Below, in pieces: positions 34,787-46,287 of a stretch of 64,000 nucleotides of DNA. Every line of letters starts with the position of its first letter. Position 1 is the first letter of the stretch. The DNA is taken from positions 1-64,000 of the forward strand of contig MU863988.1 in the NCBI GenBank assembly GCA_033296885.1, read 5' to 3'. Position numbers and translations under genes: made by a program. The notes under the pieces are model-generated. The model did no database searches. It was not told the origin of the DNA and saw nothing but the letters and a program-made list of their open reading frames with translations. This DNA is from Triangularia verruculosa (lineage: Eukaryota > Ascomycota > Sordariomycetes > Sordariales > Podosporaceae).

Positions 34787-35455
34787 TCAATCAAAGTACC
34801 CCAAACTAGCCCACCCACTCAGACCCCCAGCAACGCCAACCCCTACCCACCTCCAATGATTCCTCCTCACCCACCCCAACACCAGCTCCCTCATCCCCGT
34901 CTCCTCTCCCCACTTCTTGCTCCCGTCAGAGGCAGTATGTCCGTCGACACCGGGAATAATCCACCCCTTCTTCTCCGGCTTGATCTTGATGCCCCCTTGA
35001 CCCTCCTCCTCCTCCTTTAACAATCTCGCAAGCCGCCATTTACACGCCCCATCGATTCCCGTCTCAAAGTAGTAAAACGTCACCCCGACAACGCCCCACA
35101 GCAGCCCGGCAGAAAGAAGATAGAGTCGCCCCTGAAGCCGGGCCTTGGAGTGGTAATACCACAGGTAGACGTTCGAAAGTGCAGCGGAGTTGACAATGGG
35201 CGGCACCCAGTTCGGACCTTGGCGATAGATCAGGTACCACTGCTTTGCGAGGAGCTTTTTGGCAGTCGGAGGGGTGAGGACGGGGGAGGTGGCGAGAAGT
35301 GCGAGGGTGGTGGAGTGGGTGAGGGTGATTCCTGGAAATTGTCAGTATCATGATTCAGACTGAGCGGAAGATCAGGCATGAAAGAGCTGACCGGTCTAGA
35401 TGGCCGGCGCGAACACTGCCGTCCATTGAGCTATCGGTTGCAACGCGAAAGGCAT
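34787..35455 (-). CDS. DUF1772-like membrane protein with an in-frame stop
   Basis: Exon 1 (35455-35392) and exon 2 (35331-34787) join over a 60-base intron (GTCAGC...TTTCCAG). Exon 1 reads MPFALQPIAQWTAVFAPAI, then TAG (35398-35396), then ACC G, and exon 2 continues GITLTHSTTLALLATSPVL. Without the stop this is one continuous reading frame of about 202 codons with hydrophobic helices near residues 9-35, 70-85, 98-118 and 180-197, and a KQWYLIYRQGPNW segment. The pattern resembles DUF1772 (anthrone-oxygenase-like) proteins. I find no alternative donor or ATG that avoids the stop; the first ATG after it is close to the C-terminus. Either a pseudogene, a nonsense allele or a sequence error. The family call is moderate. 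Confidence 0.65.
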
Positions 35456-36127
35456 GTTGAAATCTGGCGCTTTATCAATTACAGACTGAGACCGGAACCA
35501 GATTGAAATGAGAGGTAGAGTGAGAAAGTGAGTGTGAGACAGCTTGGAAAGATGATAGAATGGCGATTGAGTCTTGCCACGGCCGAGATGGCCAATACGC
35601 TTAGTCGGACGCTGTCGTGTAACCCCTATTGGGTGGTCACACAAAGAAAAGATCCCGATGCCCCGCGCTATAATGAAGCACTATTCTCTGCATCGAACAT
35701 CATGCCCGAGTGACTGAGTAATGGCGGACTGAAATAAAGTTCGGACTAGATATCAATTGGCGACCTTAGACCCAGATGGAGATCGCAGATTGATCTGAAC
35801 CACAATCGCGAAAGCCGAGATCATGTCAACAGCTCCCGTGCTATGGGCAAGGCATCTGGACTAGGCTGGATCTCTAGTTACATATATAGCATAGCAGAAC
35901 TCCTTAAGGTGGGTTAACCTCGCTGCCATCAAATTTGTGTCGTGCAACCACCCATCTCGCGCTTCTCACATCATTCTAGCAAGTCACGAGAGTATTCAGC
36001 ATCAAGTTTTAAAATGTCACGGTCCATTCATTATAATCCGAATTAAAAGGTATCATTTCCCTCGTCATAGCCCAGGTAACGCCATGCTAAAACAAACCCA
36101 AATCCAAAAAACAAACCGCTAAATTAC
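35456..36127. other. intergenic region, no supported gene
   Basis: Upstream region of the DUF1772-like gene and 3' flank of the sulfate permease. The short frames (35528-35713, 35937-36122) lack any domain. Nothing else is visible. Confidence 0.5.
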
Positions 36128-38710
36128 TCAAAAAGCCTCCAAACTTGAATCTTCAGTGTCCCTCCTCCTTTCCAAGTTTCTTACAACGCTAGCAACCGTA
36201 GTCTCAACATCGATGTGAAAGTACGGCCTGTTGACGCCGTAGATCGGCGCCAGCTGTCTCTCTCTTGGCCTCGACTCTCCAGAGGACACGGGCGCAATCT
36301 CATCACGCTTCTCACCGGGAGCGCCACCGCGAGCAGCCTCCAAATCCACGTCTGCTGCCCCTCTTTCCTTCTCCTTCCTTCCAAAGGTAACATCCGGGTC
36401 AATCTCAGCAACCGCCACCACGCCCTCTGACGGGCCCCTCTCGGCTCTCTCGACACCATGACCTCTATCAACACCGAATCCGGAAGCAACCAGTGCCCGT
36501 TTCGTCCACCGGTTCGACACACCGGCGAAATACCATTCCACAGTCTCGGGGTCCGTATACTTGTTGAACTGGGTCCTGATATCAACGAGAGCCTGAGTGG
36601 CAGTGGCATCGATGACGTTGACAGCGCTGAAGTCGAGAATAATGGCCTTGAGCTTGGGCTTGGAAGCAATTTCCTGGCTGTCCACAACCTCACCTCGACG
36701 CGGGCCGGGGTCATTCCAAGGGCGGTCCCCAATCTTGTCGTACTTGTTTAGCTGTGTTCTCCGGGTATGCTTGTAAATGTAAACCGTCATATTGTCCAGG
36801 TGTCGTGCGCAGTTGACGTAGTTCAGTCCTTCGTTGAAGCGGTAGATGAACACACCAGGATACGGGGACGTGATCGGAACCTGGGGGTTGGATACATCGG
36901 ATCGGCTGAGGTCAAGGTACGCCGGGTGTTTCTCCCCATCCACACCACCAGGCCCGAGGTTTTCCTTCTTAAGGACGTGGTCGCTGGAAGCGTGCTGAAC
37001 CGAAACACGGCCAAGGAAGGTGCCCGGGCTCTTTGCAATCCTCCACAGCAAAATGGCTGCTGACGCAGAAATGGTGACGTAAATCCCATATTCGATAGAG
37101 GTGAAGACGGAAACAAAGACGCCGGCGAAGAAGATGACGACCTCGATCGGTGAGGTCCGCCAGTACCTGTACAATTCCCGGGGTGGTGTGATCAAATCAC
37201 CAACAGCATGGATGATAATTGCTGCCAACCCTGCCGAAGGAATGTAAAAGAAAACGGAGGTGAGTGCATAGAGGGCCAATAGAACAATAACGGCGGTGAA
37301 GATTCCGGCAAGAGGGGTTCTTACACCAGCCTTCGCCTTGATGGCTGTACGCGAAAACGAGCCAGTGGCTGGGTAACCCCCGAGAAATGGACCAAACACG
37401 TTGCTGAAACCGATAGCGACGAGCTCTTGTGACGGGTTGATCATGTAATTGTTGACACGACCAAACGACTTGGAAATTGCAATGTGCTCGATCAAAAGGA
37501 CGATGACGGTAACCGGAAGGTGAGGCGCGATGGCGGACAAAACCTCGGTGTTGACCGTAGGAGCACCGACATGTTGAAAACCTGAACAGTACTCGAGTTA
37601 GTCAAAAGTCTTGTGTAGATTCGAGTCTCAAGAATCAAAAATGAAAGAAAGACATACCACTCGGGACGGTGCCGAGAATTTTGAATTTGGCCTGCTTTGA
37701 ATCCGATACTCCTCTGTTGACCAGCCAGCTGACCAAAATGTACAGAATGACGATGAAGGCCATGCGGAGGGTGGAAATGAAGAACCACATTTTGGATCTC
37801 TTGGGGCTCCGGTTCCCCATGAGAGTACAAAACCAACGAATAAAGTAGAGACCAAACAATGCCGATAATCCCATGGCAGCGTCGAGCCTGCTGCGGCCGA
37901 GATGTTTAAGAGTGTTGATAATGACCTTGTATGTCTCATCGCGTGTATTGACGACGTCACTAGGGATTCCCAGCATTGTAGGGACCTGTCCAGAGGCGAT
38001 ACTGATGGCAGAACCGGTCATGAAGGCGCTGATCGCAGTGATAGGAATGAATTCGACAATGAAGCCGAGTCTAGTGAGTCCGATGAACAACAAAATGATG
38101 CCTGAAATCAAAGCAAGAGCTCTTGCAATGACCTCGGGCTCAAGCTGGGGCTGTGTATCTCTGATGTCGATAATGATGTTCCCAACAATTGTTGACATAA
38201 CTGCAACGGTCTAAGTTGTCCGTGTCAGTTTCTGAAAAGGCATTGGAAGTGGACCGAATGCTTACACCAATTGTGATGTCCTTCGAGGTGGCAAAAGCCC
38301 AGTAGAGAAAAAAGCCGACGAAACTTGTGTACAAGCCAAACTCAGGGGGCAACTTGGCCAAGCCAGCATAAGCCATACCCTGGGGCACAACAACGAAACC
38401 GACAGTGATGCCTGAAAATAGTCGTCAGACATAGATCGTCCAACGGAGAGCGAGGGTACTTACCGGCAATGAGATCTCCCAGTAGCCATGTTAGGTTGTA
38501 ATGAAATATCCAACCCCAGAAGGGAAAGAGTTCTCTAAAATAATGTTTGATTCCGTCGACGGTTGGCACCAGGTGAGCCAGAGCCTCTTTGGCGGAGGGC
38601 TCAGGTTCGAGGTAGAGCCCGTTGTCGTAAAAGTCTGAATCATCAAGCTCATCCTCAGGACGGATCCCCAAGAATCGCTTGACACGATCGGCAGTAGTGT
38701 TGGGAGCCAT
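36128..38710 (-). CDS. sulfate permease (SulP family)
   Basis: Plasma-membrane sulfate transporter, first step of sulfur assimilation. Four exons (38710-38464, 38411-38266, 38210-37658, 37581-36128), introns of 52, 55 and 76 bases, 799 residues. After a polar N-terminus comes the SulP core (about 60-500): FHYNLTWLLGDLIAG, then GFVVVPQGMAYAGLAKLPPEFGLYTS, the family signature, and many helices up to IYVTISASAAILLW. The cytoplasmic C-terminal STAS domain spans about 550-700 (PGVFIYRFNEGLNYVN...LKAIILDFSAVNVIDATA), followed by a disordered tail. It belongs with fungal sulfate permeases such as Neurospora CYS-14/CYS-13; I cannot tell which paralogue. I looked for a CYS3 site upstream and found no clear match. 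Confidence 0.96.
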
Positions 38711-39639
38711 GGTTGTTGTCCGGATGGCGATGGGTCTGGGGCCAGGCAATGGCACGAGAGGAACAATGCTCCGTCTGGGGAAGTCTTATATTTTATGAGG
38801 AGGATCCGGCTCCTCTCCTTAATCAGGCAATTGTGTGAGCGATAATCGGTGACCCTGCTATGTAGTTGAATGCGTGTTCTGCTAGTCTCCTGGCCCCACG
38901 GGTAGGCAAGCGTGCAGAAGATGGCGTCGGTAGACAGGGGTGCAGCCAGGTCTGGGATTCGATAATCAAGCACGAGCTCGGAGGCTGACCTGTTAAACCC
39001 ACTGGAGAGGCTCAGTTTCGCGGAAGGCCGTGGGATCGCTCGCTTTTCGGGTGTTGCTGATCCACCCAGAAGCGTGGGAGACGATGACACACCCTCATGC
39101 AGGAATCCCACCAGGTATGTACTATCTGTGATAGGGAGTGCAACCTGCAAAAAGGCGGCAAGGACGGTCCTTATACAATTGAGGGGAGATGGCAGGTCGC
39201 CCTTTTTGTGTACTATTCCATGTCTGGGGGGTGCTGGGTCATGTCTTTTCACTGCACCGGCATCGAGGACGTCGATGTGCGTATCGTTTGTTAGCGAGTG
39301 GAGCATCTTCGCCTGGTTTCTCCGAGACCGCCAGAGCGGTTTCTAAGCAATGGAGACTCGGTCTGGCGGTACACATGTTTTGCCATACCCGTTACGGGGA
39401 TACCTTGATTAGTGACCATATTTCGGGGTTCTGGCAAAGCTCCGTTGCCCCAATTCGCACGCCATAGCAAAGCCTGTCATTTGGTGGGCCTTGGTTGGCG
39501 TATTTGCCGGGGACAAAATGGTTCGTTTGCAAGATTTTGCATCCGTTGCCGTCACCAAGGCCCCCCTTGCCGAAATCCCGTTGATCGCTCGGGTCTGTTG
39601 CTGCACTGGGGCGCCCTACACTAGGGCCATATGAACCTG

Positions 39640-40035
39640 TCAGCGGCGCATTGAGGATGGGGAGGACATAAACAACCAGCAGGTGCTGCTATACACGAAA
39701 AGCTCCAAAAGCACGTTCAGAATCTCCTTCCCGTTTACTTCTTCTATCCCTATATAAGGGACAGAATTCGAGATGTCGTTATCAACAGTGGCTCGGCACA
39801 CGTCAGTCAATGGCACAATCTCTGGGCATCTTTGAGGTTCCGGACGCCATGCGGGACCAAGACCTTCCCCAGGAAGCTTGTCTGTGATACCGGGCGATAG
39901 ACTGCGAATCGGCTGAGGCCATGGCAAAATTCCGTGCTTCTGGTAGATTGGGAGGTGCATGTTGGCGGACGCCACGATTTTCCAGACAGTTGCGGCTGTC
40001 TTGGCTGATGAAGGCGTGCTGGCTTCACTTTTCAT
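39640..40035 (-). CDS. doubtful 131-residue hypothetical protein
   Basis: Frame starting at an ATG in a good context (ATCACCATGA) in the gene-poor region. The composition is ordinary rather than low-complexity, but there is no signal peptide, membrane helix or family I know. It is reported only because it is the best candidate in an otherwise empty 3.3 kb. It may be chance or the remnant of an older gene. Confidence 0.2.
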   Translation of the reverse strand: MKSEASTPSSAKTAATVWKIVASANMHLPIYQKHGILPWPQPIRSLSPGITDKLPGEGLGPAWRPEPQRCPEIVPLTDVCRATVDNDISNSVPYIGIEEVNGKEILNVLLELFVYSSTCWLFMSSPSSMRR

Positions 40036-41605
40036 GGTGATCGATGGCGTGGAGTTGCTGTCACTGTTTTAGGGCTGTTTGACGGACGTGGGGTGGGTGG
40101 GGTCTTTGACACTATTGGTCAGCACACCCTGTCCACTACTCTTAAAGGAAGGTGCTGGCTCTGCCCTAAGCCTCTTCTTGTCTTTCATTATTGCTGCGAC
40201 ATTTCTCTCTTCTTCATTTAAACAACTTCTAAAATTTTGTCTCATCACAGGTAGATGGATGCTCTCATGGTCTGGTGCCTCCACCCCCGTTTCTTGCTCA
40301 CCCCAAAGTAACATTCGGGCCAGGCTCCTTTGCGTTAGGCAGTGTGGGGGACGCGCGCGGAACTCCATCCGCCCCAAAAGCACAAAAGGCCAGACCCGCC
40401 CACCTTTTCGGATGACGACATTTCAGGGATCCTCTTGCGCAATTCACCACAGCGAATGAACTCGCCGCCGGGCGTCCACCAACATGCCGCCAGCGTTCCC
40501 ATCAACCAGCTTACGAGCTCACGCACACCGCATCCAAGACACGGTTTCATCAATATGGTTTGATTGCAGAATTGGGCTAGTTGGGGGGGCTGAACTGAGT
40601 TGGGTGAAGGTGTTGAGAAGGAACGCCAGACCTTGAAATCAAGTTGGAGATGCAAGGGACTGCTGCTTGTTGTTCTCTGCCGGCAACATGGGGTTCACTC
40701 GCCAAGCTGTTTCTCGCCGGATACTGAACAATGAGCGGACCCCTGAAATGGGACGATGCTCAGCTCTTCGGCTTTGTCATCGAAAAACGGGATGTGGGAG
40801 TGATGAAGGTGACAGAAATGCCGATCGAGCAAAGGGAACTGATGGGCTGCCCTGGTGGGAAACGAAGACCCATGTGGCGATCTGACGACGTCGGCACCCG
40901 GTCGTTCGCTGAATGGGCCGCGGAGACGCCAGTCTCAGTGCTGTGTTGGTGGGAAGAGCTTGTTATTGAATGTCTTGGGACATGGGGGCGCGCCCATCCT
41001 TTTTGTTTCTGGGAGACAAACTGCCAAACCACATCACTGTCAGGGTTCAACGTTCGCGAAGGGACGTGGTCATCGAAGCCCCTGTGTTGTGATCCAGACC
41101 TGGCTTACGCAGAAGCAAGTGTTTGGACAACCAGCTCGCCAAGTTAATCTTGTGATCAGTCTGGGCCGTTCCCGACACTCTGGACCCGTGTCGTCTCCAT
41201 AATCAAGGTTTAGGTTGATGGGGCGCGCAAGACGAGCTGCCGGTACTGCAGCAGATCCTCAGAGTGACGATGGTAGCGCTTGTTGGGGTGGAACGCAGTC
41301 ATCAGGTCTTGAGGGTTGTGGTAGAAATGGCTAGCGCCCAAGACTGTCCAGTCAAGGTCGGGGGCTGCCGTGGCGCAAATCACGTCTTCTAACGCGATGC
41401 AAGGTGGACAGGCCCTTCTCGGCTCGTTGGAAGGAACAAGGACCCCGATGCTGCCCACCTATTGCGATGGGCTGTCCCAAGCCTTTACGTTCTCTTTACG
41501 TGAATGTTCTTGGCTCCCCCAACCTGCTGCCAATCTCTGCAGACTCTCGCTTCCTTTTCTCCCTTTGAGCGTCTATTCTGCATTGCCAGGCAACGCCACT
41601 GCAAT

Positions 41606-41626
41606 GGGCGGGGGGGGGTGGGGGGG
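41606..41626 (+). repeat. G-rich tract (G3, G9, G7 runs)
   Basis: A run of G3, C, G9, T, G7 on the plus strand, 345 bases upstream of the bHLH start codon. The runs can be divided into four G-tracts, so a G-quadruplex is possible. Long G runs are also error-prone in sequencing, so the exact length is uncertain. Confidence 0.7.
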
Positions 41627-41970
41627 AGCATTGTACAGCCCGGGACTACAACAGACCGAGCCTCGGTGATTTGGGTGGCCTGGACTTATACCCTTCACAT
41701 CTCGCTGATGATGATCTGCTCAAACTGTCGTCCGGAGATGGTGTGCTCAAGTCTATGAATCGCGAGTTCGACAACAGACGCAACAAGCGCAGGGAATGCA
41801 CGACAGCCCTCTTCTTGCATACATGAACCGGCATGTAACCCACTGGTACAAGCCTGTGCACCACCGATATTCATCGCATCATTGATACCCAATTACTGGG
41901 TCCTGGACTTAACGGACGAGACTGGAATTAACGCCAAACACCCCGGTGACGTCGCTCGTCTCGCTGCAAT

Positions 41971-43124
41971 ATGCATCACTCGCTCTCTTCCAGCCCTGCC
42001 GTCTACCGCCCTGACTCTGGGGCTGACAGCTCGTTCCCGGAGAGACACTTGGACGACCTGAGAGAATCTCCGACCGAGTGGCCCGGTAATGAGGATATCA
42101 CACAGTTCTCTCCCATCAACCCCGAGTTTTCAGAAGCCGGTCTGCCAAAGTTACAGAATTTCGAATTAAACAATTCGTCCGCTTGGTCACAAGGCTGGCT
42201 GAGCCAACCACCTCAGCTACTTCATCGTCCTCAAGTATGTTGCTGGCTCGCTTGATTATGATATCTATGCTAACAACGCGGCTTCAGATCTCTGCTAATA
42301 CCGTAACGATCGAACCACCCATATTACACCATGTGCTTCGACAAACAACTTCCCCGGTTCAGACTGAATGGGATATTTTCCGTGCTTCGTCAGGACACTC
42401 TCCCGGACATTTGCAATGGACCGCTCCGCAGCGGCGATCGAATGTTGAGGAGGACTCGGATTCCAACCAAAGTCTGAATGATAGTATCGAAGAGTTCTGT
42501 CCACCTCTATCGACATGGAATGCTGCACACGAAGTCAGACGAAGAAGCACACATCGCATCGCCAAACCCACAAGACTGCCAATTGGACCAGCCGTGTCCC
42601 ATCACATCATATCCGACAGACAGCCCAACGAGTCAAGCCCAAACCTGTTCGATTTTGCGAGCACCAGTATTTTCCACGCTCAGTCCACTCATGATCAGAT
42701 GATGTTGGGAGATAGGAACGGCGCTACAAGTTTTGGATTCCCTCAAGGCGAGGAGCTTAGTGCGGAGAAAGTCCACTCGAAGCGCATCGCACACAAGCTA
42801 TCCGAAAAGACACGGCGAAACAGATTGACCCTTGCAATACGAGAGATTCAAAAATTGCTTCCCTCGGAATGTGACCGGGACGACTTACCACTAGCCGACA
42901 GTGAGCTACTCATACGGCCCGGGGTTCCAAGCAGCAAGCTAGATGTTGTCGAGATGGCGATTGGGTTCATCAGGAAGTTGAAGGAAGAGAATGTTAGTAT
43001 GTCGAAGAGGTTGCACGAGATCGAAAAAAATTCGGTACAACAAGAGTGTTGGTGTCGGAAGGAAGAGCAAGGCCAGGAAAAGACGCCGCCGGCGGAGGAG
43101 CATGAAAAGAAACTGAAAGAGTGA
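41971..43124 (+). CDS. bHLH transcription factor
   Basis: Two exons (41971-42234, 42288-43124), intron of 53 bases with GTATGT...TTCAG, 366 residues. The N-terminal two thirds are disordered. The bHLH begins near residue 250: basic region KRIAHKLSEKTRRNRL with the His-Glu-Arg triad (H, E four residues on, and RR), helix 1 TLAIREIQKLLP, a long loop of about 23 residues with LPLADSELLIRPG, and helix 2 SKLDVVEMAIGFIRKLKEEN, then a charged coiled-coil-like tail. H-E-R basic regions bind E-boxes of the CACGTG type. The long loop is like fungal PHO4/NUC-1-type factors, but I cannot name the orthologue. Targets unknown; nuclear by inference. Confidence 0.9.
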
Positions 43125-45050
43125 TACCCGTCTTGATTTTCTAAGGAATATTGACGTCTGTGCTGCTAGGCACATCATGGCAGTTTACCGAGTCTTTATG
43201 TGTTCTATTTTCCAGAAGCCATCGTGATTAATGTATAGGGGGTTCGCCAGCTGGATAACTTTTGCCTTCGCTATCATGGGTAGTGGAGGCTTGAAAACTT
43301 GTAAGAAAGGCTCTGCTGCAAGCTCCACCAACCTCCAAAGCGCTTAGCCATATCTGACGATCTGTCCGACATGTGGAAAGGCTTGCTGTCTACTTTTGAA
43401 GGCATACACATCAATCGCTTGAGAATGAATGTTTACATTCTCACATAGTTACCTTACCTCGTGTGTTGCTCAGTTCCTCTACAGCCATGTCTCTTCCTTC
43501 TTGGAAGTAAGTCACACCGACTAAAGGTCACAGAAGATACCCGTCACCTGGTGGACTGGGCAGCCTTGTTGGCTTCTTATCGAAGGATCAAGGCATGGGA
43601 TGAGCCAAGCATGGTCACCGACCCTAAGGGTGCATGCAGATTCTGTAGTGGGGATCCCTTTTCGGGTACCGTAGACAGATAACCCCACGCACATTGAAAA
43701 GTATATGGTTGGCACCCATAAGGCTTCGCCTAGAGCAGTCTGTATCACGCCGGGGTCTCTTTTTTTAGTCAATTTTGGTTATGAGGCTTCGGGATATGTA
43801 GCGGAAAACTTGTGAGGGATTCAACATGGCGACAGGACACCGCCAGTCTTTCCTATCACATCAACCCAGCAACGTGATCAGTACAATCTGTATCTTCCAG
43901 CTGCAAAGTCCAGCCAACAAAAGCAGAACACAGAACAGGAAGGTGATCACACGACAGCCTAGACCACCCACAGATCCAAAACTTACGTAACATTTCGTTC
44001 AAACACCCCTACCATTGAACTCGCCTTTCGTCTGTCTGTCACACTCGCCGCGATCACAGAAAGCGTGCAGAAAAGAGGCCCCAGCATAGAAAGCGTGCTG
44101 CGGTCATGAAAAAGCTTCCCTTCGGCCGAGACTGAATCACCCCACGCATGCTTCGGAGGACCAAAGAGCCTCAGTGCACACCGGGCTGGGATCATCGCCG
44201 CGCAAGAAGCGTGGGGGACGAGGGAGCTCTAGCGAAGACGGGTACCAAGACTTTCCAAGAAAAGCAAGGGAAGAGCAAGGGAAGCCAAGAAGTGACAGAC
44301 AACTCTTGTATTGCTAGCTCCGGAACTTCCCACTCAGACCAGACGCGCTGGGTGCATGCAGAGGGGTGAATGGTTGGACGGCGGGCTTTTGCCTGGGTCA
44401 CAGCCTGCCAAGGGAAGGCTAGGCTAAATGAAGCTGGAGCGGCGTTGAGTGGCTTATACTGTAAGGGCCATACCGGAAAGATGCCGAGAGAGGTATGAAG
44501 GATTGTGCAGCAACATCGATGCCGAATGGTCAGCAGGCCGTGCTGCGGTTTCGTTCTACTGGGCATCTTCGTTACCGCCAAGACCACAGCACCCCTGACC
44601 ATGCACCAAGCTGGATATAAACAAACCCCTGATACAGACTATTCGAGAAGGAACTCATGGGTTTGCCTTACAAGCGTTCAACCTATTTCCCGGTAAAGCT
44701 TTGCCAGATGTTTCCCGCGGGTTTACTACGTCTTTCGGATATAGGAGATAGGGACTCGGCAGACCGTTCACCGTTTCTCAAGTCTTATAACTTACTCCAA
44801 AGCTATGCACCGTTAGAATGCTGCTTGAAGTGGAATGCCTCCTATTCCTTGAAGATGCGGTGCCATGAAATGTAGAACCTTTGACTTCTACAGGACATGA
44901 CCTTCTGGGAAGCACTTTGCCACGCAAGGTACCTAGTTCCTTCCCGAATACCCAACTGCTTCTCATTTCACTGCTCTTCCCCATTGAGCCGGCCAATTGG
45001 ACCCACCAGAAGTCACACTTCAGCATCAGTCAACTTTCCAGATCCCCAGC
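43125..45050. other. 1.9 kb intergenic region without a supported gene
   Basis: 3' flank of the bHLH gene and upstream region of the next plus-strand gene. The frames within it (for example 43461-43682, 44192-44602 minus) are short, overlapping and without domains. No tRNA or repeat found. Confidence 0.5.
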
Positions 45051-46115
45051 ATGCAACTTTTCGACTTTCACCACAAGATCCACCTCCTGAACCTCGACAA
45101 CAAGTGGCCGCTCCCCGAACCAGTCATGCCCACAAACAGCGGCCCCTCTTCTTCCTCAAATCCCCCTCCCGCCACTCTTACCCCCTTCTCCCAGCCTCAA
45201 AGATCATCCAAATCCGCTGCTCGAGGTCTGGAGTCCAAAAGCCGTGCTGCCGTCCCAGCTCAGCCACAATCAGCAGCATTCAACGACGACGACAGCCTGC
45301 AGACCCTTTCACCCAACCTCGCCTGCCTGACCCTGTTCACCCTCCCCCAAGACCAATCCATCGCCTTAGGATTGATCAACTTCCCTTCCACCGCCGTCGC
45401 CACTATCAACAAACTGGCCAACGCATCGTTCGTTCTCAACGGCAGGACTTCGTACATCAAACAAGAATCAAAGACGGTCGCCTGGCTTGTAGTCGGACTC
45501 GGCTTCCGAGCAACGGTGTTCTCTACAAGCAGGTTCGCAGAGTTTACTCGCCAATGGGTGGTTTTTCTTTGTGGGGCGTTCAAGGAGCTGTGGTATCACG
45601 GGTGGCGCTACGCTGCCACCGTTTCAAACCCCTTGGAACCACCCGTAGTTGGGAGACACATCTTGGCCAACAGGCAAGACATCTATGTACAGAACTTTGT
45701 GTTTAGATTTGATGGGCCGAGGGAGCCAGAGAGGTTTGACTGGGTGGGCTTGTCGTTGCATAAGTTAGGCGAGGTGTTGGTTGTGGAGGGGTTGCCGGCA
45801 CGGTTGCATAAGAAGTTGGCGAGGGCGTTTTTTCCGATGGGGCTGGGAAAGAAGCATTGGGGTAAGAAGTCCAAGGGGGTGGATTATAAAAGGTTGAGCT
45901 TTGCGGAGAGGCAGTATATGGGCCCAAAAGGGGCCGAGGATGAGACGGTGGTGAGGTTGTTGGGGGTTGTGGAAGGGGACGAGGGGTGGGAGTTGTATGC
46001 TAGCTTGGCGACTTGGCCATCGTTGATGTTGTTCAGGAAGGCCAGAGAGCCAGGATGGGCTGTCCCGCCTCGTTCGGTCGGCTCAGAGGAAGGTGTCGTT
46101 GCCGCTGACACCTAA
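45051..46115 (+). CDS. hypothetical protein of unrecognised family
   Basis: Single exon, 354 residues, starting at the first ATG (45051); the frame is open further upstream but with no ATG. Residues 30-100 are Ser/Pro/Ala-rich and disordered. From about 100 on the protein looks globular, with hydrophobic stretches such as VAWLVVGLGFRATVFST, and a Lys/Arg-rich patch near 265-290 (RLHKKLARAFF, GKKHWGKKSKG). There is no signal peptide, and I am not confident of any membrane helix. I do not recognise the family. Its end lies 173 bases from the end of a convergent gene. The length and ordered composition make it a real gene in my view. Confidence 0.8.
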   Translation: MQLFDFHHKIHLLNLDNKWPLPEPVMPTNSGPSSSSNPPPATLTPFSQPQRSSKSAARGLESKSRAAVPAQPQSAAFNDDDSLQTLSPNLACLTLFTLPQDQSIALGLINFPSTAVATINKLANASFVLNGRTSYIKQESKTVAWLVVGLGFRATVFSTSRFAEFTRQWVVFLCGAFKELWYHGWRYAATVSNPLEPPVVGRHILANRQDIYVQNFVFRFDGPREPERFDWVGLSLHKLGEVLVVEGLPARLHKKLARAFFPMGLGKKHWGKKSKGVDYKRLSFAERQYMGPKGAEDETVVRLLGVVEGDEGWELYASLATWPSLMLFRKAREPGWAVPPRSVGSEEGVVAADT

Positions 46116-46287
46116 GATCAAAAAACGAAGATTGGACCAAAGGTGGAACATTATGTTTAGATTGAATACTAACTTTATACCTGAAGATTGCGAGCCCTCG
46201 TCTTTTGTATCCCAGCGAAAAGTGCCCGAACGGAGTTCGCCACCGCGCTATGAATGCCCTACCAGCATGTCTCGTGCCAGTCAAACT

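Larger units (their letters stand above)
38711..41970. other. 3.3 kb gene-poor region
   Basis: Lies between the divergent starts of the sulfate permease and the bHLH gene, so it must contain both promoters. Many short frames cover it on both strands but none carries a domain or a convincing set of splice sites. The least unlikely is the minus-strand frame at 39640-40035, listed separately. A G-rich tract lies at 41606-41626. No repeats or transposon remains are visible to me. Confidence 0.5.
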
